Shown: piece by piece, positions 10,905 through 22,400 of the stretch
How positions within the stretch are numbered: position 1 is the stretch's first letter
Layout: every line of letters starts with the position of its first letter
Notes under the pieces: generated by a model
Told to the model about the DNA's origin: nothing
What the model saw: the letters and a program-made list of their open reading frames with translations, nothing else
The model's database searches: none
Assembly (NCBI GenBank): GCA_963513935.1
Contig: OY740768.1
Coordinates: 67,134,231-67,198,230 of the forward strand
Direction: 5' to 3'
Length of the DNA: 64,000 nucleotides
Source of the DNA: Aphrophora alni
Lineage: Eukaryota; Arthropoda; Insecta; Hemiptera; Aphrophoridae
Position numbers and translations under genes: made by a program

Positions 10905-12940
10905 GTCTCTCTAGTTTAACCCTAACGAAATCTCAACGTTTCCTATCGTCAAATCGAACCTAAACCATACCTGTTCATCATTTCCTGACAGAAAGATTCA
11001 ACGAACTGTCCACGTGTCGTAAGGTAAAAATTTGAAGGTAAACAACACTTGTTACTACTTGTTTACTGTATAGAAACTTTCAACGAAATTCCCACATATC
11101 ATAGAATCATAATTCCGTCAACCACACAAACATATTATATAGGTTTCTATATTGTGTTCAATGAAACCTCCCCCCTCCCATCCATAAAACCAAAATTCTA
11201 ATGTTTATCACACCTAACGTAACCTAATAACACATATATTATTTAGGGATTGTTAACGACACTCCCCCGTTCTATAGGCCCAAAATTCAAATGAAAATCA
11301 CAAGTAGTTCACTCCTTCTACTATATGTTCATTTCTTTACTATATAAGAATTTTCAACGATCCGAACGTTTCATAGTGTCAGAATTCAAATGTCAATCAC
11401 ACCTGTTCATTTCTTTACTATATAAGAATTTTCAACGATCCGAACGTTTCATAGTGTCAGAATTCAAATGTCAATCACATCTGTTCATTTCTTTACTATA
11501 TAAGAATTTTCAACGATCCGAACGTTTCATAGTGTCAGAATTCAAATGTCAATCACACCTGTTCATTTCTTTACTATATAAGAATTTTCAACGATCCGAA
11601 CGTTTCATAGTGTCAGAATTCAAATGTCAATCACATCTGTTCATTTCTTTACTATATAAGAATTTTCAACGATCCGAACGTTTCATAGTGTCAGAATTCA
11701 AATGTCAATCACATCTGTTCATTTCTTTACTATATAAGAATTTTCAACGATCCGAACGTTTCATAGTGTCAGAATTCAAATGTCAATCACACCTGTTCAT
11801 TTCTTTACTATATAAGAATTTTCAACGATCCGAACGTTTCATAGTGTCAGAATTCAAATGTCAATCACATCTGTTCATTTCTTTACTATATAAGAATTTT
11901 CAACGATCCGAACGTTTCATAGTGTCAGAATTCAAATGTCAATCACACCTGTTCATTTCTTTACTATATAAGAATTTTCAACGATCCGAACGTTTCATAG
12001 TGTCAGAATTCAAATGTCAATCACATCTGTTCATTTCTTTACCATATAAGAATTTTCAACGATCCGAACGTTTCATAGTGTCAGAATTCAAATGTCAATC
12101 ACACCTGTTCATTTCTTTACTATATAAGAATTTTCAACGATCCGAACGTTTCATAGTGTCAGAAAACCTATGTCAATCACATCTGTTCATTTCTTTACTA
12201 TATAAGAATTTTCAACGATCCGAACGTTTCATAGTGTCAGAATTCAAATGTCAATCACACCTGTTCATTCTTCTACTATATAGGAATTTTCAACGAAATC
12301 CCCACATTTTGTTATGTCGGAATTCAAACATAAACCACACTTGTTAGCTATTCTACTATATAAGAACTTTCAACGAAATTCCCACATTTCATGGGCAAAG
12401 TTTTAACGTAATCTACACCTGTTCACTATTTTCCTATATTTGAACTTTCAACCAAATCCTCCAATTTCATAGTGTCAGAACCCAAACGTAAACCACACAT
12501 AGTAATTATTATCCTACATAGAAACTTTTAAGTACATCCCTACGGTCAATCTAACTAAATCACACGTTATTTATTTTCCTTTGTAGGAATTTCCAACGAA
12601 ATCCTCACGTTTCATTGGATTAATATCCATAACTAAATTACACATGTCATTTATTATCCTTTTTGTGTGTGAGCTTTCAACGAAATCCCCACTAACCATA
12701 CCTCGTATATAGGTTTTCCTATTTCTTATCTTTCAATGCAATTCGTGATTGTCATACTGCGAGAATTTGGACGCAAACCACATCTGATAACGATTTTCCT
12801 GTGATGCAATTTCAATAAAATCCTCAAATTTCATAATGTCAGAATTCCACTGTCAGAACGTAAACCACACCTGTTTATATTTTCCTATTTCTACAAAATC
12901 CTCCAGTTTCGTATTGTCAGAGTTCACAGTTGTCGGAAAA
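10905..12940. repeat. 78-bp satellite region: homogenised core with decayed flanks
   Basis: The whole span is built from one family with landmarks AACCACACCTGTTCA, CTATATAGGAATTTTCAACG, and CCACATTTCATAGTGTCAGA. Units at 10905-11320 and 12265-12940 are diverged in sequence and length, while the centre is nearly identical. This is the classic pattern of a satellite homogenised in the middle and decaying at its edges. The decayed units show that the region is much older than the uniform core. Confidence 0.9.
11325..12262. repeat. Core of the 78-bp satellite: 12 near-identical copies, dimeric order
   Basis: Twelve copies of exactly 78 bp, each carrying an EcoRI site (GAATTC) except one changed copy near 12164. 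A single C/T site in CAATCACA(C/T)CTG alternates along the array as C T C T T C T C T C T C, so the working unit is a 156-bp dimer with one slip. Because 78 is 26 codons and the phase used has no stop, a 340-codon plus-strand frame runs through it with a 26-residue period. I regard that frame as a by-product. The alternating site is synonymous in this frame (CAC/CAT), but the other differences (CTA to CCA, and a changed EFK triplet) alter residues, and the frame fades into the decayed flank. Confidence 0.97.
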
Positions 12941-13513
12941 ACAGATAATAGCCCTATTTCTTCAAGATAATACTATGTTCACAGACAATAAATAATAAGA
13001 AGTCTGAAACGTGATAAAAATCTCTGCCTATAGCTCATGTAGAGTATCTCTTGTGTTTATACATAGGATTTTGGCAGGTTAAAGTAAACTCTAAAAGCAC
13101 AGGGAATATAAGTTCTCGCCACTCGATCGTCACGACTGTTCTGTAACTATTATTATAAAATAAAAACTTAAAACTTTGGAATCTAAACTTGCATAGGCTA
13201 CATTCGACATGTAGAGTTAATTAATAACACTGTACTAAGTGCAATACTGTTGAAATAGTTGTAACCAAATGAGGGCATATATTTCAAGGAACTTGCTGTG
13301 CATTTATGTAATTAGGTCAACTCAATTACTTCCGTATTATTTGTCGTGCACATGACATCTATTAATGCTAGGTTTAACATGATTACATTTTAATTTCCTT
13401 CTATGCACTAAGCGAGAGAGACAGCTACAGGTCAGCCTATTGCAATGTCTGGCACAGTTGTGAGGGAAGGGAGGAGATGACACGAGCCTACTTCCCCCCT
13501 TCCCCCCCCCCAG
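12941..13513. other. Spacer ending in a C-rich polypyrimidine tract
   Basis: No gene is seen up to about 13470. The end is strongly pyrimidine-rich: a C run interrupted by TT and then ten Cs immediately before AG at 13512-13513. This would serve as the acceptor of the exon-like block that follows. Confidence 0.5.
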
Positions 13514-13673
13514 GACTCCCTCTTGTGACGCGACATGATCAATATCATACCTACCTGCCGCATTTACATAACCTACGGGCTGTCCTAAGTCCCTATGGAA
13601 CAAAAGTTGGGAGTATAGATTGTCCTGAATTTCACGAGACATGTCAACAATGTCGACTAAACAGGAAGAGTAG
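13514..13673 (+). pseudogene. Thioredoxin-fold (PDI/ERdj5-like) exon or exon relic
   Basis: In the frame ending at the TAG at 13675-13677, the peptide reads YLPHLHNLRAVLSPYG then KVGSIDCPEFHETCQQCRLN. This spacing, Leu-Pro, a short helix, then Val-Gly-x-Ile-Asp-Cys (13606-13623) and a later Cys, is that of the first half of a thioredoxin domain. From memory it is closest to ER thioredoxin repeats of the DNAJC10/ERdj5 type. The CxxC active site expected before TYLP is absent: Gln-Tyr stands where Pro-Cys would be expected, with Tyr (TAT) one base from Cys. The block begins at a C-rich acceptor (CAG at 13511-13513) and ends at AG/GTAGGG, giving 160 nt in phases 1 and 2. It is therefore an exon with a decayed or divergent active site, not a processed copy. 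An overlapping 122-codon minus-strand frame (13337-13705) is probably its shadow. Confidence 0.4.
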
Positions 13674-16600
13674 GTAGGGGTGACAGAGTGTATATATTGA
13701 TTCATTTGTTGTTTGAACTTGGATTGAAAATATTTAAATTGTTTAAAAAATTTGAGGATTTTGTTATCGGAAGTTTCTTAAGGAAACGCCGACACCCATT
13801 CTACTCATAAGAGTAATTTGGTGCCATCTTAGCATCGCTTGTAATCGGTTTAGAGGTCACAAATTTTGTATGTAGGCTAGTTTTACAAATCGTTGGACCA
13901 GTATGTTAACCATTGAAATCTGTTATTCAGTTTTAAAATGGAGGCTGACTTTATAATCACAAAAAAGGGCTTTTAAAACATCACTCTTTATATGTAGGTA
14001 GCCTATGTAATGTTCCATAATTTGCTCAATTTGTTCGGCTTTAAAATATGATCTAATGATGTGTAAACTTGTTTTCGTCAATAAAAGAAGAGCGTTGTTT
14101 TAGAAAACAAAATTCTTAAAAACAAAGTCAAATTGTTACAGAATGTAGGTTTTATTATCCCTTGGAAAAAAGCACTTATTTGAATCAGTTTTGAGATAGA
14201 TCTTTTCTGTTTATGAGCCTATCTATAACTCTTTATTTGTGCAACTTGGCGATCTACATTTATTATTAGCCTACCGTCGATTGTATAATGATGTAGCTCG
14301 AAGTAGTTATGGATACATCCAGAAAAGCAGCATCAAAACATACATAATGGTCGACTAACGTATAAAGGTGTGACGCGTGCTCCAAACAGCCAAAATTTAA
14401 CGATGATATTTCACATAGGCACAGAAAATAGGATATACTACGTCTAAGGTATCATAAAGTTAGTATTAATGTTAAAACCAAAAACCGTACGAGCTGCACA
14501 CCGGTATTATTTTCTTGCGGAAATCTCACGATAGATAATAAATGTAATACAGAAAACAGCTGCATCAGTTTCGTTATACCTGGCATTGCTTTTTTAAAAA
14601 TCAGTTTTATTTCACCTCAGATATTTTTAACGAGCTATATAATCTACATATTCTCCTTTTTATGGTTAATCGTCTTTTATATATAAGAATAATTTTCAAA
14701 CTCCTAGTTTGTTTAATCGTAATTAATTATCGACACGGAAAAAACTGAAAAGAGATCTTTGACCGTATTTATAAAATCACGATCACACCAAAAAAAAAAA
14801 AAAAATTACTCCATAAATGATATTCCTTCCAAGGTAGAGCGTTAACGCAAGGCAAGCCGAACGAAATTTCTTGTCTCCCTACAAAGTGGAGGTATTAAGT
14901 TTTCATACGTAGGGTGTAAACAAAAGTGAGAAGATTGCCCGGGACGCATTAAGGATAGACGATTACGTACTCTCTCTAGCCTGTCTCAAGTAGTTTGTAT
15001 TGTACACTCTATAGTACACAATCACTTCGTAGTTGCAAACACTAGCCAAGTAAATGATTTGAAGCTTAGAAGTTTAATGTTCATTATTTATATGTTTAGC
15101 ATTTCTATGCGGTCATGGAATTGTTATTGCATATAGTATTCAACAACACTTAAGTACAGGTTATTCGTATGACGATAAAGGAAATATATCTATATTATTA
15201 TAGCTATTTATTAATTTTGATAGTTAATATATTTTTCCGAGATGCGTAGTTAAAAAAAAAATTATCAACAAAATTCAATTAAAAATAGAAGAGTGTCAAT
15301 GACAATTAGCTATTAGATTTTAAAAACTATGTTGCTTATGCACATATTGAATTTTATATGTAGGAAATGTAATCAGCATTACAATAACTTTCTAGATCTA
15401 CGGTTTACTAAAATGACAGAAAATAAAGGTATTCGCCTATTTATACTTGATTTATGTTATGCTGTTCAAGATTCTGAAAATAACATTAATTCAAAATTAT
15501 ATGTATTTATTAAAGAGTGATGAGGAAGTATATACGTGTTGCTATATATAATTTGGGCCTTTTCAGACAATTTTCAAAGATTTTTTATAATATACAATAA
15601 AATATTGTTAAATTTATACTAGCAAACAATTTTATTGTATTTGTTCAATTAATGACATTTAAAATCTGTATACTAGAAAAAGAAGAGAGATTTATCAGTT
15701 TTTTATCCCGATTGTTATACTTGTTGTTTCGATTTTTTTAAACTTGTTATGCAATCTAGATTTTTCTACAAAAAGAGAGTGTAGGCAGGCTATATATTTT
15801 TCGAATTTTCTGATAATCCATATAAATAATCTATCTTTTTCTATGTGAATTCAGTCCATAATTTTCGAAATTTCGGCCGTTCAAAATCTTTAAAATTACT
15901 TCGACTTTTCAAAATTGTTGATTTCGCTTTCCGAAAGAGCACGAAAACATATATAATTGAATTCTAGCGATACTTCAAATAAACATTAGATACATTTTAA
16001 TTATTTAGCGTATGGGATTTTTGTCCCGCATGAACTTCTAGATACGTTTCGAAATCCTCTACAAATTTTAGGGAAAATCAATCTAATCAGGTCTTATTAT
16101 TATTAGATTGAGTGAGACGTGGATTCTGTTTCCGGCTAGTTACCTCAGAACCACAATAAAAGTTAAATAAATAAGATCATATTTCGGAGAATGCAAAAAC
16201 TAAACATTTTTCATTTTCGTGGTCATATCAAAATCACTATCTGTGTATACTACCATATATTTATATTATTTTAGAAAACGTGATTTCAAAAACAAATAAA
16301 TGTAACATATTTCCTATTCGTATTTAGCTTATCACAACATGTGTCGTCACTTCTTTCTTCCATAACATACGTGTCTGTTCTTAAATAAAATTGCCAAAGT
16401 TTTGATAATATTTTCAACATTTTAACTTTATTTCATAATTTTTGTTTTAAACTTAGCGATAATTTGTATTATTCGTTATGCATAATTTTAGTTTAAATAA
16501 TTAATTGATAAATTGGAAAAATTCTGTTCAATCCCTTTAGATCCGTCAATGCATTGATTTTTCATATTGATTTAAATAAAAATATTTCATCTATTCCCAT

Positions 16601-16780
16601 ACTTGTAAAAAAGAAATTTAAATCATTGTTTCCTTTCAAAAATATCTCCATGTCATGATTAAACCATCCTCTTGACAGCTATAATCTTGTAGCTATAGAT
16701 ATATTGTAGATTTATATAATTTATTGTTCCATCTTTTATATATACCGATTAGTGCCATAATATAACTGTAGACATTGATC

Positions 16781-16784
<4 letters not shown>
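13674..16784. other. AT-rich spacer
   Basis: No gene, transposon end or tandem repeat is recognised. A poly-A run lies near 14790-14805. A modestly GC-richer patch at about 14825-15000 has no convincing frame. A 63-codon open frame at 15329-15520 is AT-driven. Confidence 0.55.

Positions 16785-16836
<52 letters not shown>
16785..16836. repeat. (TA)n microsatellite
   Basis: Uninterrupted TA tract of about 26 units. Confidence 0.97.
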
Positions 16837-16837
<1 letters not shown>

Positions 16838-17333
16838 TACCCACTCCAGTCAAGTGACTAAATTTAACACACGTATAAAAAGTGTTAATTAAATTGTCAA
16901 CGATAAAATAACTTAAGGATGTTTTTTAGTGTTGCCGTCAGGTCAGTCTTTATTTTTTCCCTATTAGACTAATGAAGACTGGAACTGATAAAAAAAACCC
17001 TAACCCCTTCATCCGATCCGAACATTCTTTACCTCAAATCCCCTTGATGGTCCTGTCTGTGCTGCAGCGTGCTAGGGATGATTTAGCCAATTGCACTTCT
17101 TCGCTTCTCTAAAGTTAATGAATTTTCGATTACGTGTATCTTTTATCATAATCGATTACAGTATTGTACGTCTTATAACGAAATTAGATCAGATATAATA
17201 TATAGAAAAGATATTCCATTGTGGCCGAATGTCGTAGTTAGGATGGATTATATTTTGATGCATGTAATAATAATAATTTTTTACATAAATTTGGTCTTGG
17301 TCTTGGTACTGTTAAGTAAATCGATATATTTTT

Positions 17334-17990
17334 AACTATAAGCTTCAATAAACACCCAAAGAGCTTTAAATAGACTCAATCTCTACTATGTGTTTTAAAT
17401 TCGTTAAATAACAAAAATAAATAACTAACTATAAGCTTCAACACGCCCCTAAAGAGCTTTCAATTGACTCAGTCTCTACCATAGGTTTTAAATCCGTTAA
17501 ATAACAAAAATAAATAACTAACTATAAGCTTCAACACGCCCCTAAATAGCTTTAAATAGACTCAATCTCTACTACGTGTTTTAAATTCGTTAAATAACAA
17601 AATTAAATAACTATCTATAAGCTTCAACACGCCCCTAAAGAGCTTTCAATAGACTCAATCTCTACTACGTGTGTTAAATTTGTTAAATAACAAAATTAAA
17701 TAACTATCTATAAGCTTCAACACGCCCCTAAAGAGCTTTCAATAGACTCAATCTCTACTACGTGTGTTAAATTTGTTAAATAACAAAAATAAATAACTAA
17801 CTATAAGCTTCAACACGCCCCTAAAGAGCTTTCAATAGACTCAATCTCTACTACGTGTGTTAAATTTGTTAAATAACAAAAATAAATAACTAACTATAAG
17901 CTTCAACACGCCCCTAAAGAGCTTTCAATTTTGACTCAGTCTCTACCATAGGTTTTAAATTCGTTAAATAACAAAATTAAATTAAACCTA
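17334..17990. repeat. 93-bp tandem repeat, 7 copies
   Basis: The marker ATAAGCTTCA starts at 17338, 17431, 17524, 17617, 17710, 17803 and 17896, a constant 93-bp step. The unit also carries CACGCCCCTAAAGAGC, GACTCAATCTCTACTA and GTTAAATAACAAAA. The first copy is the most diverged. Middle copies share the changes GTGTGTTAAATTTG and CTATCTATAAGC, which points to local duplication of neighbouring units. The unit has stops in all frames I read, so it is non-coding. Confidence 0.97.
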
Positions 17991-19281
17991 AAATAAAAAG
18001 CAATATACAATGGAAAACTTGAACTATAACTGGAGTTCTTACTGAATGTAACAAATTGCGTTATAAAACTATAAACCGTTGGAAATATTTTTTTAAAAAA
18101 TTGGTTTTATATAATCGTTTGATTGGAATAGTTTAGTGTAAATAGAGTCACACACATCATACAATTGGTTACAAGTTAAGACTTCGTGTTCGTTCATCCC
18201 TAAACGTTAATTAAAGAAATGGTTGTTACCTTAAATTTAACTAGCGTGTTTTTCAGTTGACATGTCTTGTTGGACAGCGACAAAGTTGTACATTCATAAT
18301 TTACGTTTTAAATTCCGTGGTTATGGAACATAACTTACAAAGAGTTGAAATTTTTAAATTAAACCGTTACTAAAATCCTAAATTAAATTAAATTTTAAAT
18401 CGTTACGAGTGTTAACTCCGTGCCTCAGTCAAAACATCTGATTTGTGCCATCGCTCAAAAATTATGTTTAACTTACAGGGAAATTAAAATACTTCAATTA
18501 TAAAAATAGGTGTCAAAACAAGCTTAATATATTTTGTTACGAAAAATACAAGTTAAAGAAATATAAAGTTCTTTATTAAAATTATTTATTTATTTAACAA
18601 TAGGTTTTTTTTAGAATTCAGGATTTTATCATTTTTTTTTTTTAAATTTTATTATTTTTTTAATTTAATATTTTCGTTCTGTGTTTACAATTCATACAGT
18701 CTTTTTTTGGAATACAAAAAATACTATGATGATAGCTTAGAATGTCTTGTTTTCGAGCGCTAATATTTTCCCCTTAGTTATGGTGTTTTCCCGCGAAAAT
18801 TAACTATACGTTCTCCTAAGAACTAGTCTAGTCATTACAGTATATAGTTACTCCAAAATTCGTAAATAATGGAAATTAAAAGACAACGTATACTAATTGT
18901 AAAATATGTAATCCTAACAGAACGAAAATGTTTTTACAATGCCATTTAACATCTTATTTTATTTGTAAGTAATGAATCAATTAAAATATAAATCACTTTA
19001 TATTCCTATATACACACAATCATAGCTAAAAGTCAGAACCCAACATTTATTTTGTGCGTGTTTGCTCAATATTAGACGTTTACATGTTAATAAAGTCTAT
19101 TTATATTTCTGTAACTGATGTATAAAATAAATGTTCTCCTATACTCGTTCTGCATTAGCAAATAGCCTATCCAGTAATTATGAAGGCGTCTTCAATCTCC
19201 CGCGTGTGGTTTAAATCATTTATCCGCGTTATTAACTGTGTGTGGTAATTAAAACACATTGTTATTTTGGTTATAAATTTT
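17991..19281. other. AT-rich spacer
   Basis: Nothing beyond A/T homopolymers (for example T-rich runs near 18608-18665) is seen. An acceptor-like tract ending TTTTGCAG at about 19284 leads into the next entry. Confidence 0.5.
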
Positions 19282-19460
19282 GCAGAAAGGAAACAGAGCC
19301 GGCACGGTTTCCTGGCTTTGCTGATAAAGGTCTTTTTTGTAACAGCCGTAAATCTTGGCTCACGTCCAGCCCGAAACCAACCACTGCCGGGGTGCGATGG
19401 CCTCAATTTGCAAATGTTCTGCTTCTCGCTTTGTGGTTTTCATATAACATAACTTTATGA
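19242..19460 (+). other. GC-richer island with a possible terminal exon
   Basis: A sharply GC-richer block about 180 bp long inside AT-rich DNA. An acceptor-like TTATAAATTTTGCAG precedes it. The frame after it reads KETEPARFPGFADKG and later RWPQFANVLLLALW before TGA at 19460. Both strands are open here, which weakens the coding case because GC-rich DNA has few stops. The block includes GGAAAC...GTTTCC flanking GCCGGC and an ATTTGCAAAT motif. A conserved non-coding element or a terminal exon are both possible, and no family is recognised. Confidence 0.2.
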
Positions 19461-22400
19461 ATAAATGTTTTGAACAGTGACAATAAATTGTGTTTACTAC
19501 CTGCATTTTACTGTAATTTACTTGAAGCTTTGTTTTAATGGTTATTTTATAGCGTTACTGGATATTAATTCAATATAATTGTTTGTAAATTCATTATGCA
19601 TACGTTTCGTCCTGTTTGTTATTAGTTTCCGGATAATTGTGAAATTTTCATTGTATTGATTAATTTCAAATGTACATATGGTTTGTACGAGTTATGGAAT
19701 ATTCTATTATTGACATATTTGAAATATTTGGTCCAATTTATTTGTATCAAACCATTCTATACACAATTATATGTAATTTGTTGTGCCCATATAATTTCCG
19801 CACAGTGCAGTTACATTTTGTACAGGCAAATTAAGGGGTTTTATTCTTAATGCAAAGTTTATAATTTGTATACTTATCTCAAATCTACCTTCTCTTAAAA
19901 ATATTAAATGCATAGGAGTCTGCATACAGTGCTGGATCTTGTCTATTTTTTAAATATACTATACAAAACTATTGCACATACTTTCCAACAAACTTATTCA
20001 CATAATAATGTTGTTCTAAACAAAAATGGTATTTTATTTAGATCAAGTTTTTAATGATCGAGGTCAATATTAATTTTCGTGCTGGTAACATCAACTTAGG
20101 AAAAATAACATTCAAAAGTGAAAGATTTACCGCATCGAAAAAAGAAAGAAAAATTCGGCTTGGAATTTACTTAACAAGATAAACAAAACCGGTAATTTCT
20201 TCGGACTTTTTATCCAATCCGTAAAAATTGTTTCTGAATCACAAGTAAATTTTTCTTACTGTGTAATGCATTTATTACTTTAAATTATTATTTACATTTA
20301 AAAAATTGGTTGTTTTTCCTTTCATTTAAAGGCGAAACATTTCGGTCATCTGCGCCTTATATAAGAAAAGAAGAAAATAATATTAAATAAAGATTCTAGC
20401 CCTTGATTTTCTAATAGCGTCAGGGTCGGAAAAGAACAAGGGTTGATAAAGAGAAATCAGATAAGAAAGTCGAAAGAGAGGGATCTAACCTAAGATTACA
20501 TAAAAAAGGGTGTAGAACCAGGGTTGCCAAACCCCATACTTACTATAATGAACTACTGAAGAAGAATTTACTAGAAACACAAATTTCCTAGTATTTACGC
20601 TAGATACACACAGAGTTTCAAGCAAGTTTAAATTTGTTGTGTTTCTCATATTTACTGTTTGCCGATTTAATTAGAGAAGAATTTTAACGACTGATCTTTT
20701 GGGCTGAGTCTGTTTCAACGATTCTGTTTTTATCATACTTCAGATAGTTAAATTTAAATAGATTGTACAGTATATATCCCTATATAGGGTTTAAATATAA
20801 AATAAGAAATAAATTCTCCTGTCTCTTTTCGACCTTGTTTATTATTCCTGTGGAGTAGAAGTTTGAATAGTGGTGGTGGTGGTGGTGGGGGGGGGAGTAG
20901 GATTATTATTCCTGTCGTAAACCATTTGAAACGAATATTACAAAAACAAATTACTCTTCGAAAACGAATTTTAATTGAAGCAAAATTTTTAAAAAGCAGT
21001 AGAAGCAGAGACAATCATGTATTTCTGTCGTCTAACATTTTTTTGACGTACCAGTGTATATTACAGATAAGGTGTATTAGCAAAGGCTGAGATTTTTTTA
21101 TTAAAGTTGTTCGCCTTTCTTAGGTGGGTTGTAGAGTTGTAACTTTATTAAATTGGTCCCTGGAGCAGGTATAGAAGACAAAATAATTAAATTTTGTTCA
21201 GTCCCTTGCTGATCTGAAATAAAAGACCCGAAGTCTTTAACAGGGAAGATCAAGAGCTTTTAAAATTGAAGTTTTATTAAATATAGGAACCAAATAATTA
21301 AATATGTACAAATTATAACGACTAAATGCTTCTTCCCAGTACATGCAGTCCTTCAATTTATATGCTGCTAATGTGTGTATATAGGGGGGGGGGTTATGTA
21401 CTACACTACTATTATTATTGTAGCTCCTCTTCACAAATATTTAAAGCGTAAACATAATTTTGATGTCTTCACCAGATAAACGATTTTAAGTAATGTTATT
21501 TGATGTTATCAATCAATCGACCGAGTGTTTTAGAAATATAGCACAATAACTCAAAACGTAATTATTTATTAATGATTAACAATTATTTTGTTGACAATAC
21601 ATATTATTGTATTCAATATAATACATGCACTCTCTTTTTTTATTGACAAAATCAAAGAAATTCAATATACAGGAAATTATGTTTCGGTCATTGTGGGTTA
21701 AAATATGAAAAGAAAGATACGGAACGGAAGACGTAGGTAAGGAAATGTAGTAACAGTCATTACTTGGTATCATAACATGAAAGAGAAGATTGTATAGAGA
21801 ACATGTATATAGAAGAAAAGATAAATTAAGATTAATAGATAGCCTAATAATTATGAAAACTTTGATATCTCACTCCTTACTACCGTACGAGCAGTGTACG
21901 GACTAATCCATTCTGTTATTTGGCAATGTTTGTATGCGTAATTTATATCGCATTTGTACAGACAATAAATTATGTTACTTCCCTAAGGAAAATCTGACCT
22001 GGAAAATAGCATTGCAAACACAGTACAGAGGAAGGAATTTACAGTGAACACGCCATTGTCGAGTAGTAGGAAAGTGTACTGGGCTATTAAGAAAACAATG
22101 CACCTGGCACTAGTAATGCATCCAGTCGTTGTTGAGTGCCTTCTATGCCAGTTAATCTAGGCAAGAGGATAACAACTTTCAAATTAGGTCAACATCTTTA
22201 TTCTGCTTTGTCTACGTGAAAGTGCTGCTTTATATACAATTGTTATATATTAATCATTTGAATGGCGTATATGCATATTTATGCAGGCAAATCTGTTCAC
22301 ATAAAACACGTTTAATGCTGATGAAACTGACATGCACACACACAAACACTTTGCTGTCTCCAACCACTCATCTTTTATTATAAAATCGTTGTTTGTCACG

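Noticed and set aside
11325..12347. 340-codon frame with a 26-residue repeat, resembling a repeat protein
   Set aside because: A 78-bp satellite with a stop-free phase gives this automatically. The frame has no promoter or splice context, differences between units change residues, and it runs into decayed satellite.
5225..12940. Regular repeat spacing suggestive of a CRISPR array
   Set aside because: Units are contiguous tandem copies without unique spacers, in eukaryotic DNA, with no cas genes.
13337..13705. 122-codon minus-strand frame starting with a well-placed ATG
   Set aside because: It overlaps the plus-strand thioredoxin-like exon. The plus reading has family similarity, an acceptor and a donor; the minus reading runs into Gly-rich translation of the C run. 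A minus first exon ending at GCAG/GTAGGT cannot be fully excluded.
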